Assembly (NCBI GenBank): GCA_009792885.1
Contig: WMCF01000056.1
Location: forward strand, 539,760 to 603,759
From: Eremophila alpestris peregrina
Lineage: Eukaryota; Chordata; Aves; Passeriformes; Alaudidae
Reading direction: 5' to 3'
Length of the DNA stretch: 64,000 bases
Each line of letters opens with the position of its first letter. Position 1 is the stretch's first letter. Shown piece after piece: positions 12,101-25,435 of this stretch. A program made the translations under genes and the position numbers. The notes beneath the pieces are model-generated. The model had not been told where the DNA came from and did not search any database. It was given only the letters and a program-made list of their open reading frames with translations.

Positions 12101-15100
12101 GCAAGATTTCACAATTCCCTGTTAGCCCCCAGAGTTTGGCCCTGGCTGGAGAGCACAATTTAAGGTGAAAAAGATGTCCTGATAATTCCTAAAATCTAAA
12201 AAAAAAGGTGCAGATATTTTTTCTATTAGCCTTTCTCTGAATTTTTGAGTTATTCTAAAAGATTGTCTGAGGTTGTAATTTTATAAGAAATAATTTTCCA
12301 TGTGAAGAAGCAAGAGCCATAAGGAGAGTAATTATAATGGCATTTGAAATAATCTGCTGCTATTTCTTTGCCAAAACATCCCTCTGTTCTCATGTTTTGT
12401 TTTCCCAAGCTCTGAAATTTGTCCTGCAATTTGCTAATGTTAAAAAGACAGACTAATCTACTGACATATTTCCAGATCAAATGTTTCTGTTTTCCAGCAA
12501 TAAATTTGGCTGCCCTCCGATAGCAGTGATTTGTTTGAAAACCTAAAAATCTTTAAATGTTGCTAATTGCTCCAAAAATGTTAAATTAGACTTTTGAACA
12601 GGAACATTTGCAAGTGGAAAATGTTGTACATTTAAACTTTGTAATGCTGGCTTTCCAAATACTCCTTTAAGATTCAAACCAGTTGCATCAATTAAGCAAA
12701 ACCTGGGGGTAGATTTGGACTCCCTCTCACTTTTTATTGCTGGCCCCAACACACAAATCAGAGAGGATGTATTTCTAATACAAGAATGTTCTCCAAACCA
12801 GTAAATCTGGGATTATCTCTTCAGACTGATTATGTCAAAGCTCTTTAGTCACAGCACTTTTGGAGAGCTAAAAATAAATAGCAGCAGGGTTTATCAATTT
12901 ATTCTCTACCTCAATAATCTGCACGTATTGTGTGTGTCTGTCTACAATGTGAGACACGGTATCTGGACTTAATGTTTATTTATAAGAGCTCTCTTCCTAG
13001 GAAGGATTTTGGCAAAGGGTTTAAACCAAACTGTCTTAAGAGAATTGCCTGTGGGATAAAGTCTAGAGCAAGGTGAAAGGAGCTGGGTTCAAATCAGAAG
13101 CATTTGCAGCAGCAGCTTGTCAACAGAGCAAAACTCAGCCCCATGTGTTTTGAAAATGAATGAAAACTGGTTTTTTCTTACCACTGAGGAAACAATCCTA
13201 TGCCATCAAATACAGATAATTGTCACCCAGATTTCAGTGCCTCAGTTTTGCACTGAGAGTTTTGTACATTTAATTTGTGTGAGAGCAAACTGAAGCTCTT
13301 AGAGCAGGAGCAGGAAGTTGGAAATGCTGTCATCTGCCTCCTGGCCCTGGAGTTTGTAGGAGATAAATCTTCTGAAGAAGAAACACTTGACAAAGAATTT
13401 TTTAGTTGGATACATCAAAGACCTGTAGATGCCTTTCCCTGTAACTCTTCTACTCCTGTGCAGTTTCTCCCTTTTCACAGGGTTTATATTGACTGCTGAG
13501 GAGAAAATGGAGCCAAGGCTTCAGGTACACAGCAGGTCAGGGCATGCTGCATGAGGAAGTCAAATGGCAAAAAGAAACAAAAATCTAAATAATTTTCTTC
13601 TTATTTAAATTCAGCAATGGATTGCTCAGAAATAGTTTGATAAAAGTAGGCAATATAAACAAATAAAATAGTGCTGGAGGCAATAAATCTTGCATTGGCA
13701 GAGGTGGAATGGATGGAATCCAGTTATTCAGCTCCTGTCATTCTGCAGGTTTTGGAAGAAGTTCTGTTGTTATACCAATAGATCACAAACTGTGACTTCA
13801 ATCTCCAGTACTAAGCCTTATTGACTGGATATTTTAACTGGAAAACAAGAAATTTCCTGACATTACAGAAAACATTGCAGAAATATGCAGCAAAGATATT
13901 TTTCTGAGTATATTTACAAATGTAAATATGATCATAATATAAATATGAATGCATACATTTCCCTGTGTTGTGGAATAATGGGAACAGCATTCTTGGTTAC
14001 ACAGACTTGATTCACAAATCTCTCATAAAACATTGTAAAACAACTCTTTCCATGTTCTCCATGTTGGCTGTCACCTGTCTTTCCAAAGGTAAACATTGGA
14101 AATGTTTGGCAAGCTGCTTTTATTCCTTGTAAAAAATGTACATTTGCTTTCTTAGAATGAAACAATTACTGTCCTTGATAGTGGCCATTGTCTGTTGCAG
14201 TGTATTTTCTGTAGGAACATGTTTTTCATTGATCCTTTTATTTTAACTCCTGTGAAACTGATCCTGCAACCCCAGTAACACACATTTTTGTAACAAGAGA
14301 GGGAATGGAATCCATCCAGTCCTGCTCTCACCAAAGGAGCACTTCTGAATTGGTTTGACACATAATGGGAGCTTTGGAGGTTGATTTATTTTTTCTAAAT
14401 TTATTTATTTTCAGGGTTTTTTTATTTAATGTATGAGAACCAAGGCTGTGGCCTTTATATTTCACTTTGTCTTCCTTATGTGGTCCTTGCTCAGGCTTTG
14501 CCTCAGTTGAAGTAGTGCCTGAATTCCCCAGTTACCTGTTCAGAGCAGCTCCTGCTGGGATTTACATAAGGATTTACATTTTTACCTCTTGGTGAGCAGT
14601 ATCATCCTCATCACCCCCAGCTGATTCTGAGCTCAGTGCACTCAGCTGAAAGTGTGAATAGCATGATCATATTGATGGGAACTGATCTCAAACCCATCAC
14701 TCAGTGTAGTGGAACATGATTCCTACTTCAATATATCTGTTTCCATAATCAGTTATTCAAGAGAGCATTTTTGCACAGGGAAAGACAAAACCTGTTCTCA
14801 TTTGAAAAGGTAAATCCAGAGTAGTTCCTTCAAATGTAATTAAACCAATGCACCTGGAAAGTGAGTATAGACCTGGGCTTTAGGGCCACTGTGTTAGGGC
14901 ATGTGGGAAGAGCTGTTCATGGCATTTATTATACCTACAATATTTTTCAGCTTGTTCTTGTAGTGAACTCATATTACAAAATAAATCTTTGCACTGACTT
15001 GACTATAAAAGCTGTGAATTTATTAGCAAGATATTTTTTTTCAGGTGAAAATAAGCTATTTCCTTTCCCAAGAACACATTATTCCAGAAGGGAGAAGAGG

Positions 15101-15427
15101 CAGTGTGGTGCCCACACACAGTATGGCTCACATGCACACACCACTCACAAGGTGTGCAGTGTTCTCCCCACAGACTCCAGACCTGTCTGTGTGTCTGTCC
15201 AAGCCCTGCTTGGGCTCTTCCATTCACACAGAAGCTTTCCAGAAACTAGAAAGCAGCTTAGCCTGCATGTCAAGTGTACGGTTTAAACCTTAAAAATCAG
15301 TACTGATGCCCTTTTATTGTGTGTGTAAAGGCTGTGGGAGCACATCTAGAATTTGGGCTTGTAAAAAACATTACTTTTTCATTTATTCTTTCTGCAAGAG
15401 GAATTACTTAATGATGCTAAAATAATA

Positions 15428-15575
15428 ACCATAGAGTTGTTTGGGTGGAAACGACCTTAAAAACCCCTCATTCCAACACCCTGCCATGGGCAGGGACACC
15501 TTCCACTATCCCAAGCTGCTGCAAACCCCACCCAGCCTGGCCTTGGACACTTCCAGGGTTCCTGTTCTAAAGAGC
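15428..15575 (-). mobile_element. CR1 LINE 3' end fragment
   Basis: The start 'atagagttgtttgggtggaa' corresponds to the reverse complement of the CR1 3' terminus. It is followed by the characteristic ccctgccatgggcagggaca and ccttccactatcccaagctg blocks and by cccagcctggccttggacac. It is inserted antisense to STXBP4, ending about 390 bp before the terminal exon. It is about 150 bp long, 5' truncated and diverged. Confidence 0.9.
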
Positions 15576-15965
15576 TGAGTGTGTTTCTGTGATGTGCTTT
15601 CACATTTGCTCAACTTCCTCTTGACCAGCCTGCCTCCCTCAGGCTGCAGTGAGTGAGATGGCCACGTTAACACAATTATCTGCAGCTCCAGTAATTAACA
15701 AGAAATGTCACCAGTCTGTATCAGGAGTCCCATACAAAAGCATTCTCTTTATGGCATTGGGAAATGGAACCTCCAGTCCAGATTCTGGCTGTCTGAACAC
15801 TCCACATTTTGTTTTTTAAAACCTTGCAGTTAGCAAGAATAAGACAACTCTGTGTTTGAAGGTGTCCTAATGATTGTTACAACTCCAGACCCCACCTGGA
15901 ACTCCTTGTTTTGGGATGGGGGAGCCCCTTTCAGGTTGCTGATGACATTTCTTGTTGGTTTTCAG

Positions 15966-16080
15966 CCACGTGACACAAACAACATCCTGGATCCATCCTG
16001 TCATGAGTGCCCTGAGCTTGCTGTGCTCTGAGGAGGAGGAGGAGGATGGCCTCAGAGACCTTCCTGGGCCCAGGAGCTGA
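15966..16080 (+). CDS. STXBP4: STXBP4 terminal coding exon (WW domain end and C-terminus)
   Basis: After the acceptor ggttttcag, the first base C completes Asn from the previous exon. The frame then reads HVTQTTSWIHPVMSALSLLC and SEEEEEDGLRDLPGPRS before TGA at 16078-16080. TTSWIHP supplies the second WW-domain tryptophan and the terminal proline. With the upstream exon the two tryptophans are separated by 21 residues, which is normal for a WW domain. The tail after the domain is short and acidic, with five consecutive GAG codons, and resembles the acidic C-terminus of mammalian STXBP4. WW domains bind proline-rich or phospho-Ser/Thr-Pro ligands. No earlier in-frame stop occurs. The end of the 3' UTR could not be placed. 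Confidence 0.94.
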
Positions 16081-18302
16081 GGACAGCTGTGGACACAGAG
16101 CAGTTAGTCTGGTTTTAGTCCCTTAGTGAGAAGATGCACAGGTTTTAATCTATGTATTTTCTAGTGTGATGTAGTAGTGCCTGGTGATGTCACTCTGGTT
16201 CTGCTGGTTTTGAGATGGGTTTGTTGGTGTGTGCTACAAAGGATGCAGGTGCCACAGGAGTCCTTCATCTGCCCCACTGTGGTGTGCCAGGGATCAGTCT
16301 CACCTTAGGGCACAGTCCAGTCTTTTCATGATTTTCCCACAGACACATAATTTCCTGACCTGAAGCTGAATTTTTCAGGTCAGCTGAACTTTTCACAGCT
16401 TTGAGCAACATGAGATTTAAGATGGGATCACTGGTGGTGGATTCCAAGTGATGGTTGACAGAGATGCAAAATGAGGTGGGGTTTTTGAACCAAATAATGT
16501 AGGTGACTTGAGTGAAAATTCTGATTTCTGTGGGAGAAATCTGCAAATAAGTTTTGCTACTAGAAATGTAGTGATTTGTTACAAATACTGGAGCCCTGAT
16601 GGCTTTTTAAATACTTATTAAGATTAGTTGTTGAGCTTTAGAAAAATGTGACAAATACATTGTCAAGTAAAAAGAAAGTTTTCATGGAGGACATCATACT
16701 CTGACAACAATATGAGCCAATATGAAAATTATTCTACTTTTGTACTCTGCTAAACCATTACAGACACACATCAAATACTTCAGTGGAAGCTGTGAAGTTT
16801 CAAGTACAATGAAACCTGTGAAACCACCTCCAGGATCAGCAGAAATCGGTCACCTCCTCAGAACTGGTCTTTAAAGTAGAACAAAATCATTTTGTACACA
16901 TCAGTGATGTTTTAAAGAGGATAAAGGAAATGATGGGGGGTGCTAGTGCAAGTTAATGAACAGGTTTCTGTGTACCTCAGTAGCACAGGATATTTTAAAT
17001 CTCATTATTCACAACACAATGTCTGCTGTCAGCTTTGTCAGATGTATGATTCTGTGCTGCATTTTTCTGGAGGCTCTTTATGTTTGTGTTGTGGATATAG
17101 TGGTGGGTGTTACTAATGAATGAGACAGACCTGAACCTGCAGAAACACTGCTGGATATGCCAAAGGAAATCTTTATCTCTGCTTCAGTCCAGGAGGTGAT
17201 TGTGGCAGTGTGAGGAAGGCACAGGCTGCAATCACATTTTTTGAGGTCTGTCTTCAGCAGATGTGGCATTGGAGTTAAGAAGTTTGTCCTCTGAGGAATG
17301 AACATCAGAACCAGACTCACTGGCAGTTCTGGTGCCTCAACCACACTCTCTGTCCTCAGCAGTGCAGAGCTGTGCCAGGTCAGGCTCAATGCAACAACTG
17401 GTCTTTTTGAACCAAAATAATTCACCTTTCTTTTGAAATCCAAGTGAGGCCTCTGAATAGCAGCTCAGTAATCTCCTGTGCTTGGCCTGAGAGCTGGAGA
17501 GCACATCACCACATGTTCTTGCTGAAGCTCACTAAAGAGACCTTTACAGGCTTTGCAGGAAGTAGATGTCATGGTATGTTGAATAAGCAAATAGGAAAAA
17601 TGTGTTTTGTACTTTTAACTAGGTCAGACCCAAATTATCTGTGAATCTACACAGGTGGTGTGGATTAGGGAAAAAAAGGCTTGCTCAGCAGACCCACAGT
17701 AACTTACATTTCTAAGAAAACTTCTCCTAGCAATAACACATTAATGGTTTAGCCATATTTGCTCCAGTGGCTCCTGTGTGCTCCACTGCCTCCTTTGTGC
17801 TCCTGGAGAGTTCAGGCCAAAGGCACAGAGCATGTGCTTCAGTTTCAGGCTTGGACACTCCAGAAGCATTTTTATTTAAATCCCTTTTCTCAGAATGGCA
17901 CGGACTCATGACCTACAGAAGATGTGTGATGTCCTGAATTCCTTGTGGTATTTGCTGTAGCTGTAGTAGTCCCTTGGATGCTTTATGACAGCAGTTTCTG
18001 TTCCTCAGTGATACCCAGCCTCCACACAGCTTCCAGCTCCCCAGTTGTGCTCAGCAGAGCTTGGAGCCACCACTTGCCTCTTGCTGCCTTGGTTCACTCT
18101 GCCTGTGGCTGTGTGTCAGCCAGCTGGCTGCTCTGAAGGGGAGCAGCTATTCAGGGATGGAGCTGTGGCTCAGGCAGGCTCTGCACGAGCAGGGGCTCCA
18201 TGGAGAGCAGCTCAGAGCTGTCCTGCTGTTGGAGCTGCTGCAGTGCACAGGGACAACCTGCCTGCTCCTCCCACAGACCTGAGTGTGGCACAAACCTGAA
18301 GC

Positions 18303-18326
18303 CTCTTCCTCTCTCTCTCTCTCTTA
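18303..18326. repeat. (CT)n microsatellite
   Basis: A CT-repeat tract beginning in cctcttcctctctctctctc, about 20 bases of which are pure alternating dinucleotide. Confidence 0.85.
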
Positions 18327-19337
18327 CAAACTTGCCTAGGAATTAAAGATGTTAGAAATAGATCTCTGCATCTCTTCAGTTGCTCCAGTGAGTGTTTCCC
18401 TCTGATAACCCACCAGCTCACATTCTCTGGGGTTGAGAATACATTTTCTTACCTACAATCTCCAAATGTTCCAATCTGTTTTTGTACACTGGCATACTTG
18501 TTTCCTAGGTTATTCCTCTTGGTCTCCCCTTGTCTCTTCCTTTCTGTGAAATAGTTTTGTGAAAATTATTTTGCTTAAGATGAACTGTGTATGTTGAGAA
18601 GATGGTTCTGGCATAACTTGGAACAGAATTTGTAAAGAGCAGTTGTCAACATATGCAACACTGTAAACAGCAAATTTTCATTTTTTTTTCCTGAACTTAA
18701 AAAATTAAGTGGAAAAGATAGTAAAGTGTATGTTATAGCCTTTAAATTAATAAAACTACAATTTTGTATTGGAATGAATCTGTCCCACATAACATTCTCC
18801 ATCTGTTGAAATGCCTCATGTAACAGGCTGCTTTAGGAATGGTTTTGTTCATTTATTTAAGTCTCTTTCTGACACTCAGGAGGTGGCTGGTGCCACTGAG
18901 GTAAGGAAAGGAAAATCCTTTAAGAGAAATATTTGTGGTTGTGGAAGAGGCTGGGCTGTGCAGGGCTGACTGTGGGCAAGGCTCTCCAGGAGCTCAAGAA
19001 ATGCTGCTCTGGCTTGGCTTGTGAAATGTTCCATTTTCTGGGAACTGGTGGGATTCTTAACCCTCAGCTCAAGACACGCAGGACTCCAAACCAAGCTCCA
19101 AAATTCAGTGGCCTTTTTGCAAGTGCTGCCCTGAGTGACTTTTGTGTGGCTCTATTTTAAGTTAGCAGCAAAAATTCAGGTCTGCTCAGGGGCCTTTGCT
19201 CAGTTCTGTGCTCCTGGTCCTTGTGTGCTGCAGGGAGCAGCAGGGAGTGAGCCCAGTCACACCAGTTCAGACTGGCACCTGTCAGCCCAGGCACTGGGAC
19301 CAGCTTTGCAGAGGTGTTTAGCAGCTTAAACATATTC

Positions 19338-19440
19338 GTGGAGTTAATGGGAATTAGGCACCTAACCTGCTTAGATGCTGCTATATATGCTGCTAGGCAT
19401 GTTTAGGTACCTAAATACCTCAGTAAATCTTTCCCCTGGC
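19338..19440. repeat. Probable ancient amniote interspersed repeat with palindromic core
   Basis: The segment contains gggaattaggcacctaacct and, 40 bases later, the 14-bp perfect palindrome TTTAGGTACCTAAA (19402-19415), then 'taaatacctcagtaaatc'. The combination of ttaggcacctaa, aggtacctaaatacct and a following aaatct is, from memory, characteristic of an old palindromic repeat family found widely in turtles, crocodilians and birds. The exact family name is not assigned. Confidence 0.45.
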
Positions 19441-22304
19441 TGCTTGCAGTGTACCAAAAATCAAATACCAGTGACAGATTCCAGTCACCTTTATCCTCTG
19501 TAACCAGCTTTGCCTTTCCCTAGGGATTGTTTTCATGTAACACTGAAAATACCAGCCAGCTCACAGGTTGTACCATCCAGGGTCTGCTCCTATTTTCTGG
19601 AAGGTTGATTATTTATTGCTCATTTTAGATTTTTTTCCACAAACAGTGGCTGAAGTTGGCATGGATTTAATAGGTTGGTATTTTCACAACACTCATTTAA
19701 GATAAGTTATTTATTACAAGATAATAGTGTTGAATTATCTTCCCACAGAGATGAAATTAGTTTTGTATCGTTCATCAGCAGAGTTGAAAAAAACCTGCAT
19801 GGGCCAAAGATTTGTTAAAAATAGAGCCTCATGTTCCCCAGTATGAAGCTGGGAAGTTGAAATCTGATAACCAATGCTGATTCTGTCCCTGTGGTACAGC
19901 ATCAGTCAAGCCCAAACTAATTAAAACTATCATTTAAAGAGAGTGGATTAAAAAAAATCTTTATCCCTCCTGCTGCCAGGTGTGTTTTGGGAGGTTGATT
20001 TGTCCCCTGCAAATTCAGGCCCTAAAGGCACAAGGCCATGTTTGATCTGATGTCCATGATCAGAATCTCTCTTTACAACTCCCAGGATGAGCTGAGGTTA
20101 AGTGTGTGCAGGGTTAACTGCTGTCTCAGGGTATTTCCTTGCAGCTCATGAATTCTCAGCACAGTGATGTGTTTGGTGTTTACAGCAGTGCTTGAGACTC
20201 CAGAGAATTTAGTCCAGCATTTTTTCCAAAGCACACATTGAACTGCAGCTACATGAACCTGATTATTCACTGAGGGCTCCAAGGAGGGAGGTTACTGAAA
20301 TGATCCCTCATCTTGATGAGGAAGAATCCAGTTTCTCCAGCCAGTCACTGTGGGGAATTTTGGTTTCATTGTTAGGCTTCTTGGGTAAAAGCAAATCATG
20401 AAAAATCAGAAGTTTTGCTGCTGTTTCAGATAAGTCACTATTTCACCCTGACCCCCAAAAGCTACACTCTGATCAGAAATGTCTTCATCTCCTCTCAAGT
20501 ACCCTGCCTACCCACAGGCACTATTTCCCCATGGTCCAATTATTATCATCAAGAACTATCCTTGCTCTTGTATGTGAAGAGAACTCATTAAAACGTGATT
20601 GAAATGGAAAAAGAAATAAAATTATGTTTCTTGCCTGAAATAGAAATATAACAATAACAGTACTTATATGGGAAAGAGAAAGGATCCTAGGAAAGCAAAG
20701 CATTGGGGTTCCTGCTGATGTTTTCATTTTCACTCCAGAGGCTGGTAACACATCCCTGTTCCCTTCCAACCCCACTGTTCTGAGAACAGCAGGAGCATGG
20801 GGCTCTCCAGGGACAGGGGAGGTCTCAGGCCCTGGTTGAGCTGCTCATTTTAATCCCCAGACTGAGCCACTGGGGACCCATCATTAGGGACTGTAATTAG
20901 TCACTGTGGGGGTTAAGTGTTCCAAGCTATTCTGTGTGGTTGTAGGTTGGAGACAGATTCACAACTCGAGTCATGGATGATGATGAGACAAACAGCCTGG
21001 TTTATTGTTTTATTGGAACCCTCTCACACAGGGGTTTGAATTTCCCAGCCTTGGACAGCTGATTGGCTGGGTCTTGACACTGCCCAGCTCCTTGGGCAGG
21101 GATGTGTCTGAATTGAACATTCCAGATTGAACAGGGTGGGCTGAGGTCCCTGTTTGAGTTCAAATCTGTCCTATCATTGCTCACCCAGGGACTTGTTCTT
21201 TTCTAGAATGAGCCAGGCCAAATTGGATTTACCTTGTCCAGCCACAGACCAGCTGTGATGTGACACCACGCTAAAGACAACTGCTCAGCACTGATGGCAT
21301 GAGCAGGAGCAGAGAGGCCCAGTAAGAACCTGCCTGGCATTCTCAGACCATATTAGTCTTTCAATTAAATGCAGAAGAGTTGTAAATAATAAAGATACAG
21401 AGGATCGGGAAATAGGCCTTAACTGTTGAGGGATGGCTGTCTTGTTACTTGGCTAATTGAAAGATGCAACCAAAAGGAATAATTTTGGTATTAACTGAAA
21501 ATGTGTAAATGCAGTTAATCTCCTCTCACTCCTTTCTCTGCTCAGCTTTGGGAATGCAGTCCAGAACCTTGAGCCCAAATTCTCCGTGGATGTGCTTAAC
21601 CCATTCTGGCTGCAGATGCTGAAGCAGCACAGTCCTGCAGGCTCTGCTGTTTCCTGTAACCACTTAAAGTCCTGCAGAGAATGATACAAAAGCCAAAAAC
21701 AAAATCAATAGTAAATGTTCACTAACAGGAAAACTCCTGTGGCTGGCTGAGGATAACAGAAAAGTGTTTTACTGCTGTGCTCAGAGGTTGTTTGGTACAA
21801 AACCCCGAGGTCTGTTTCAGACCAGGTTTGTTATTGTTGCTTGTTTTTGGATACACATTTTAACCCACTTACAGGAAACAGGAGGAAAGGGCCTTGGTTA
21901 TTTTGCCACATTCATAAAAGTGCAGGTTCTCATTTATAAGAAAACTCAGTAGCCATCATGACTGAAGTTCTGAACAGCACCAGTGGCTGCTCCCAGGGGG
22001 CTGCTCCGGGTCGGGGACACTTGCCTGGGGCACAGGGGGGAATTAGCAATTCAGCTTCTGATGTGGCTGAGGGAAATCACAGCTCTCCGGGTAAAGAGAA
22101 GGATTGAGTTCTCTTTTTTTGCTATAGCCAGAGAAGGGAAAGGCAAGCCAAAGGCTCTGGGGCTGGAATGAGAGCTGGAGTGAGGACAGGGCACCCTGCC
22201 AGGGGCATCACTACCTCCCTGAGCTCAGGAGCTGGATCCTGGGGAGTGTTACCAGGGGAGCTCTTCCTTGCTCTGAAAACTTGTAGCTCATTGTAGTGGA
22301 AAGC

Positions 22305-22341
22305 CCTCAATCCAAATACCAAATACCTCAATCCAAATACC
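22305..22341. repeat. Short direct repeat, 16-bp unit twice
   Basis: The 16-mer cctcaatccaaatacc occurs at 22305-22320 and again at 22326-22341, a period of 21 bases. It is a small local duplication. Confidence 0.9.
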
Positions 22342-25300
22342 AGTGTGCTCTGCAAAGGCACCGCCGAGCTGCAGCTGCAGGCAGGGAGGTGAACGAGCAG
22401 AGACGTGCACAGCAGGCTGAGATTCCTGGCCAAAGCCACGGCCACGGCTCAGCCTCCTCCCTCTGTGCCCACTGCATCCAGGAATTGCTCTTGGATCCAT
22501 CCATCTGCAGCTCTCCTGCCCTACCCAGTCCTGATGGTGATGCCTCCCCTGGAGCAGAGCAGTGCTCAGCTCACCCTCCCTGACACGTTTCCAAGGGAAG
22601 GACTGCAGCTCTGTGAGCTCCCAAGTGCATAAATTGAGTTTGCAGTAATCCCAAATACCTGAGATATTGAAGCACAGCTCTGCCATGGAGGCTGAGGGCT
22701 TTAAAAGCAGAGAGGCACAGGGACAGGATGGATGTACGTGCCTCATGACATGTGTCTCTGCCAGGGCTGGAGCCTAATTGGATTTCATAAATGTGACTTC
22801 TGTGCTTCTTGATCACAAAGCCAAATTAAACCTCAAGAAGTTTTGAATAAATCCATACCTGAAAGTTTGCATTAAAAAAAAGAAAGAAAATAAAAGAAAA
22901 AATACAGTTTCATTCCTCCTCCTCTGCCTCAGCAGGGGAACGAAATGAAAACTTCAGAACTATTGTTTTAAAGCAAATGAGAAGCAAAGCACAGCCAGCA
23001 GATCTGAATTCCTGGGTGCACTGAATAAAATCAGTCATGTGATAATGATGGGATTTTCTAGAACACCTTTTAGGCATGCAATTTCTGCATTAAATCTGTT
23101 CAGATGTCCCTAGAACATCTGCTTCTTCTATAAAATGGGAGTAACAGCCACTCTTTACAGGGTACTGACAGCTACAGATAAAAGCCTGGTAATTGCTCGC
23201 AGGAACTACCGCCTAACCAGAGATTTTCTTCAAAGTTAACCTGCCACGGTTTTTAATACTATTGCACATGATAGCCCTGTGCCGGTTCACATAATTTTGG
23301 GAGGTGGAGTAGGTGTTAAAATTGTAGATAACAGTGGGATTCAAACAGATTCCAGCCTCCCCTGACGGCAGATCAGACGCGGCTGATGCCTGGAGCCGCG
23401 GCAGCAGAGGGAGCAGAGCAAATCCCAGATTTGCTGTTGATGTGACCTAAAATCAGTGGGAGCTGCTTTAGCACGTGGGTGCCGTGGGCTACTCCGCTTC
23501 CCTTCAGGGAGACACCAGAACACCTGCAAAAACCCTGGGCAGCCCGGAAAAAGAGAGGAGCCGTTTATAGGCACTGCCCGGGAAGATCCACAGCTCTGCA
23601 GCAACACGGTGCTGGCTGCTTTTCATCTCCTCCCTCTCTGCCTATGTTTATTCATGAGTCAGCGTGCAGGCAAGATGAAAAGGCTGCTGGCAGACTTCTC
23701 CCCGGAGCCTCCACTTGAAATGGTACCACATTTCCAGGGAAGCCTCACTTGTGCTCCCAACAAGGCTGATCCTCATGGGAACGCCGTCATTCCTCTGCAG
23801 CTCTCCAGGCAGGCGAAACATTATCGTCCATACACTGAGGCACAAAAAGTCAGTAAACCTCATCTGCTTTGGTGAGATCCAGAGCTGGAGTGAGACCTTA
23901 CTGCTCTTGAAAAACCCAGTATTTGGATGGATTAGCCCGGTGCCAGGCTGTCCCTCTGGTCTTTACAGCAGCCACTTGGACAGCTGTAAAACAGCACCTT
24001 TTAAAAACCAGGGGACTGCTGGCACACAGGGCTCTAGCAGAGCAAGTTCTGCTACAGAAAACCCAGCTGAGATCTTTTTTTGTAAAAGGGAATAGCAGAT
24101 ACTGGAACAGAAAAAAGAAATCCATGCCTGAATGAAAGAAAAGTGACATTAGGGAGGACTTCTGAGCTCAGAATAGCTCCTGCCATCCTTGTCACAGCCT
24201 CACTCCATGAGCCAGGGAGAGGCTGCCAGGGTGCTCAGTTCTTGTAGGCAGTCCTCTGCCTGGAGCACTTGCAACAAAAATCAGCCTTTTTGTCATTTTG
24301 AGGGGAAGTGTTAAAAAAATATTAAAAAGAAATCACATCTCCCGTTAACTATTCTAAAACTGAAAAGCCTAATGGGTTTTTTAGTTGATTTCAAACTCCC
24401 ATCAGTGCTGTTGGTGCTGCTGCTGTATCACAAAGGCGTCTCTGCTGACATGTTTATTCTCTAAACAAAGCAAAACCACAGTATTTTATGTCTGCAACTG
24501 CAGTGTTTGTTAGAGTTACAGGGTCCTCTCCCATGAATTCATGCGTGTTTTACTTTTTATTCAAATTTACAAGCACACTCAGACGACAGCAAATGCTATG
24601 TTTATAATTAAGCCAGTGCTCCCTTTCCAGAAAAGCCAGCTGTGTGGACCACCATAAACCCTTCTCTAACCCTTATGCCAGAAATACGACATTTCCACAG
24701 ATTTCTTTGAACTTCAAACCCAGTCGCTGCGCTTCGGCAGAGAACTGTAGCAGCTGAGAAGTTTCAACAGTGAGAGTGAATTGTTCTAGCAGAGATTACT
24801 CAAGAGCAACTAATCTTAGCATAACAAAGCCTTTGACTGACTTCCGAAGGACCTCAATGGAACTCTTAAGTAAATCAGTCTCACCTACTCACAACACAGA
24901 GCAGTCAAGGTGTTTTCTTGCAGGACAGCATCTCACAGTGTCCCTGTCTCAGGACGGACCCCCAAAAGCCACGTTCATCCCCTGCTCCGAGGGGATGAGG
25001 GTGGCTCAGCTCTCAACAATCACCAGCACCCATCAGGATCAAACCCCCCAAATCCAACTGGGATCTCAGCAGTTCGGTTTTCCTGTGAGGAGCAATTGTA
25101 AGAGGGTTTGTTTGCAAAAATCTGCAATAACTGAGGTCGATGCTGACGCTGTTACCGAGCAGACGCTGCTGAGCAGCCTCTGAGCTCAGTGAAGGGGCTT
25201 GAGAGATGGAGGATCTTCATCCAAAAAGGGACGTTACTGTGAGATTCAGAGAATTCTGATGTGCTGCTGTAAGACTTTATTACTGGAAACAAGCATCTGG

Positions 25301-25435
25301 CTGCTGTGTACAAGAGGTTTGCAACCTGTCAGAGTCACAACAGCCTTGTTACTTTAGATATCTAAGAAATCACCAAGTTAACTCTGGCAAATACTCACCT
25401 GGCATACAGGTGTTACCCTCTTAAGATCCCCCTAC

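Larger units (their letters stand above)
3959..15965 (+). other. STXBP4: STXBP4 last intron, about 12 kb
   Basis: A GT-AG intron joins the two halves of the WW domain. The donor is gtgagt at 3959 and the acceptor is ggttttcag ending at 15965. It contains two CR1 fragments (about 6950-7165 and 15428-15575), an A-run at 9123-9138 and otherwise unique AT-rich sequence. Open frames of 60-140 codons inside it resemble no protein I know and lack consistent splice context, so I give no gene here. Confidence 0.85.
16081..25435. other. STXBP4 3' UTR of unknown length, then intergenic DNA
   Basis: The STXBP4 3' UTR must start here, but no canonical AATAAA appears within the first 2 kb. ATTAAA near 18341 and AATAAA near 18746 are the first plausible signals, and neither can be assigned. 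The rest has no recognisable gene. It holds a CT-rich run near 18303-18326, a probable ancient repeat at 19338-19440 and a short direct repeat at 22305-22341. Overlapping open frames between 22000 and 24000 occur on both strands in GC-richer sequence and look non-coding. Confidence 0.6.

Noticed and set aside
14861..15286. 141-codon plus-strand open frame in the STXBP4 last intron
   Set aside because: No known similarity, intronic, and overlapped by other frames; likely chance.
20755..20785. Possible tiny CR1 tail (cccttccaaccccactgttctgag)
   Set aside because: Too short and without the neighbouring CR1 blocks to call.
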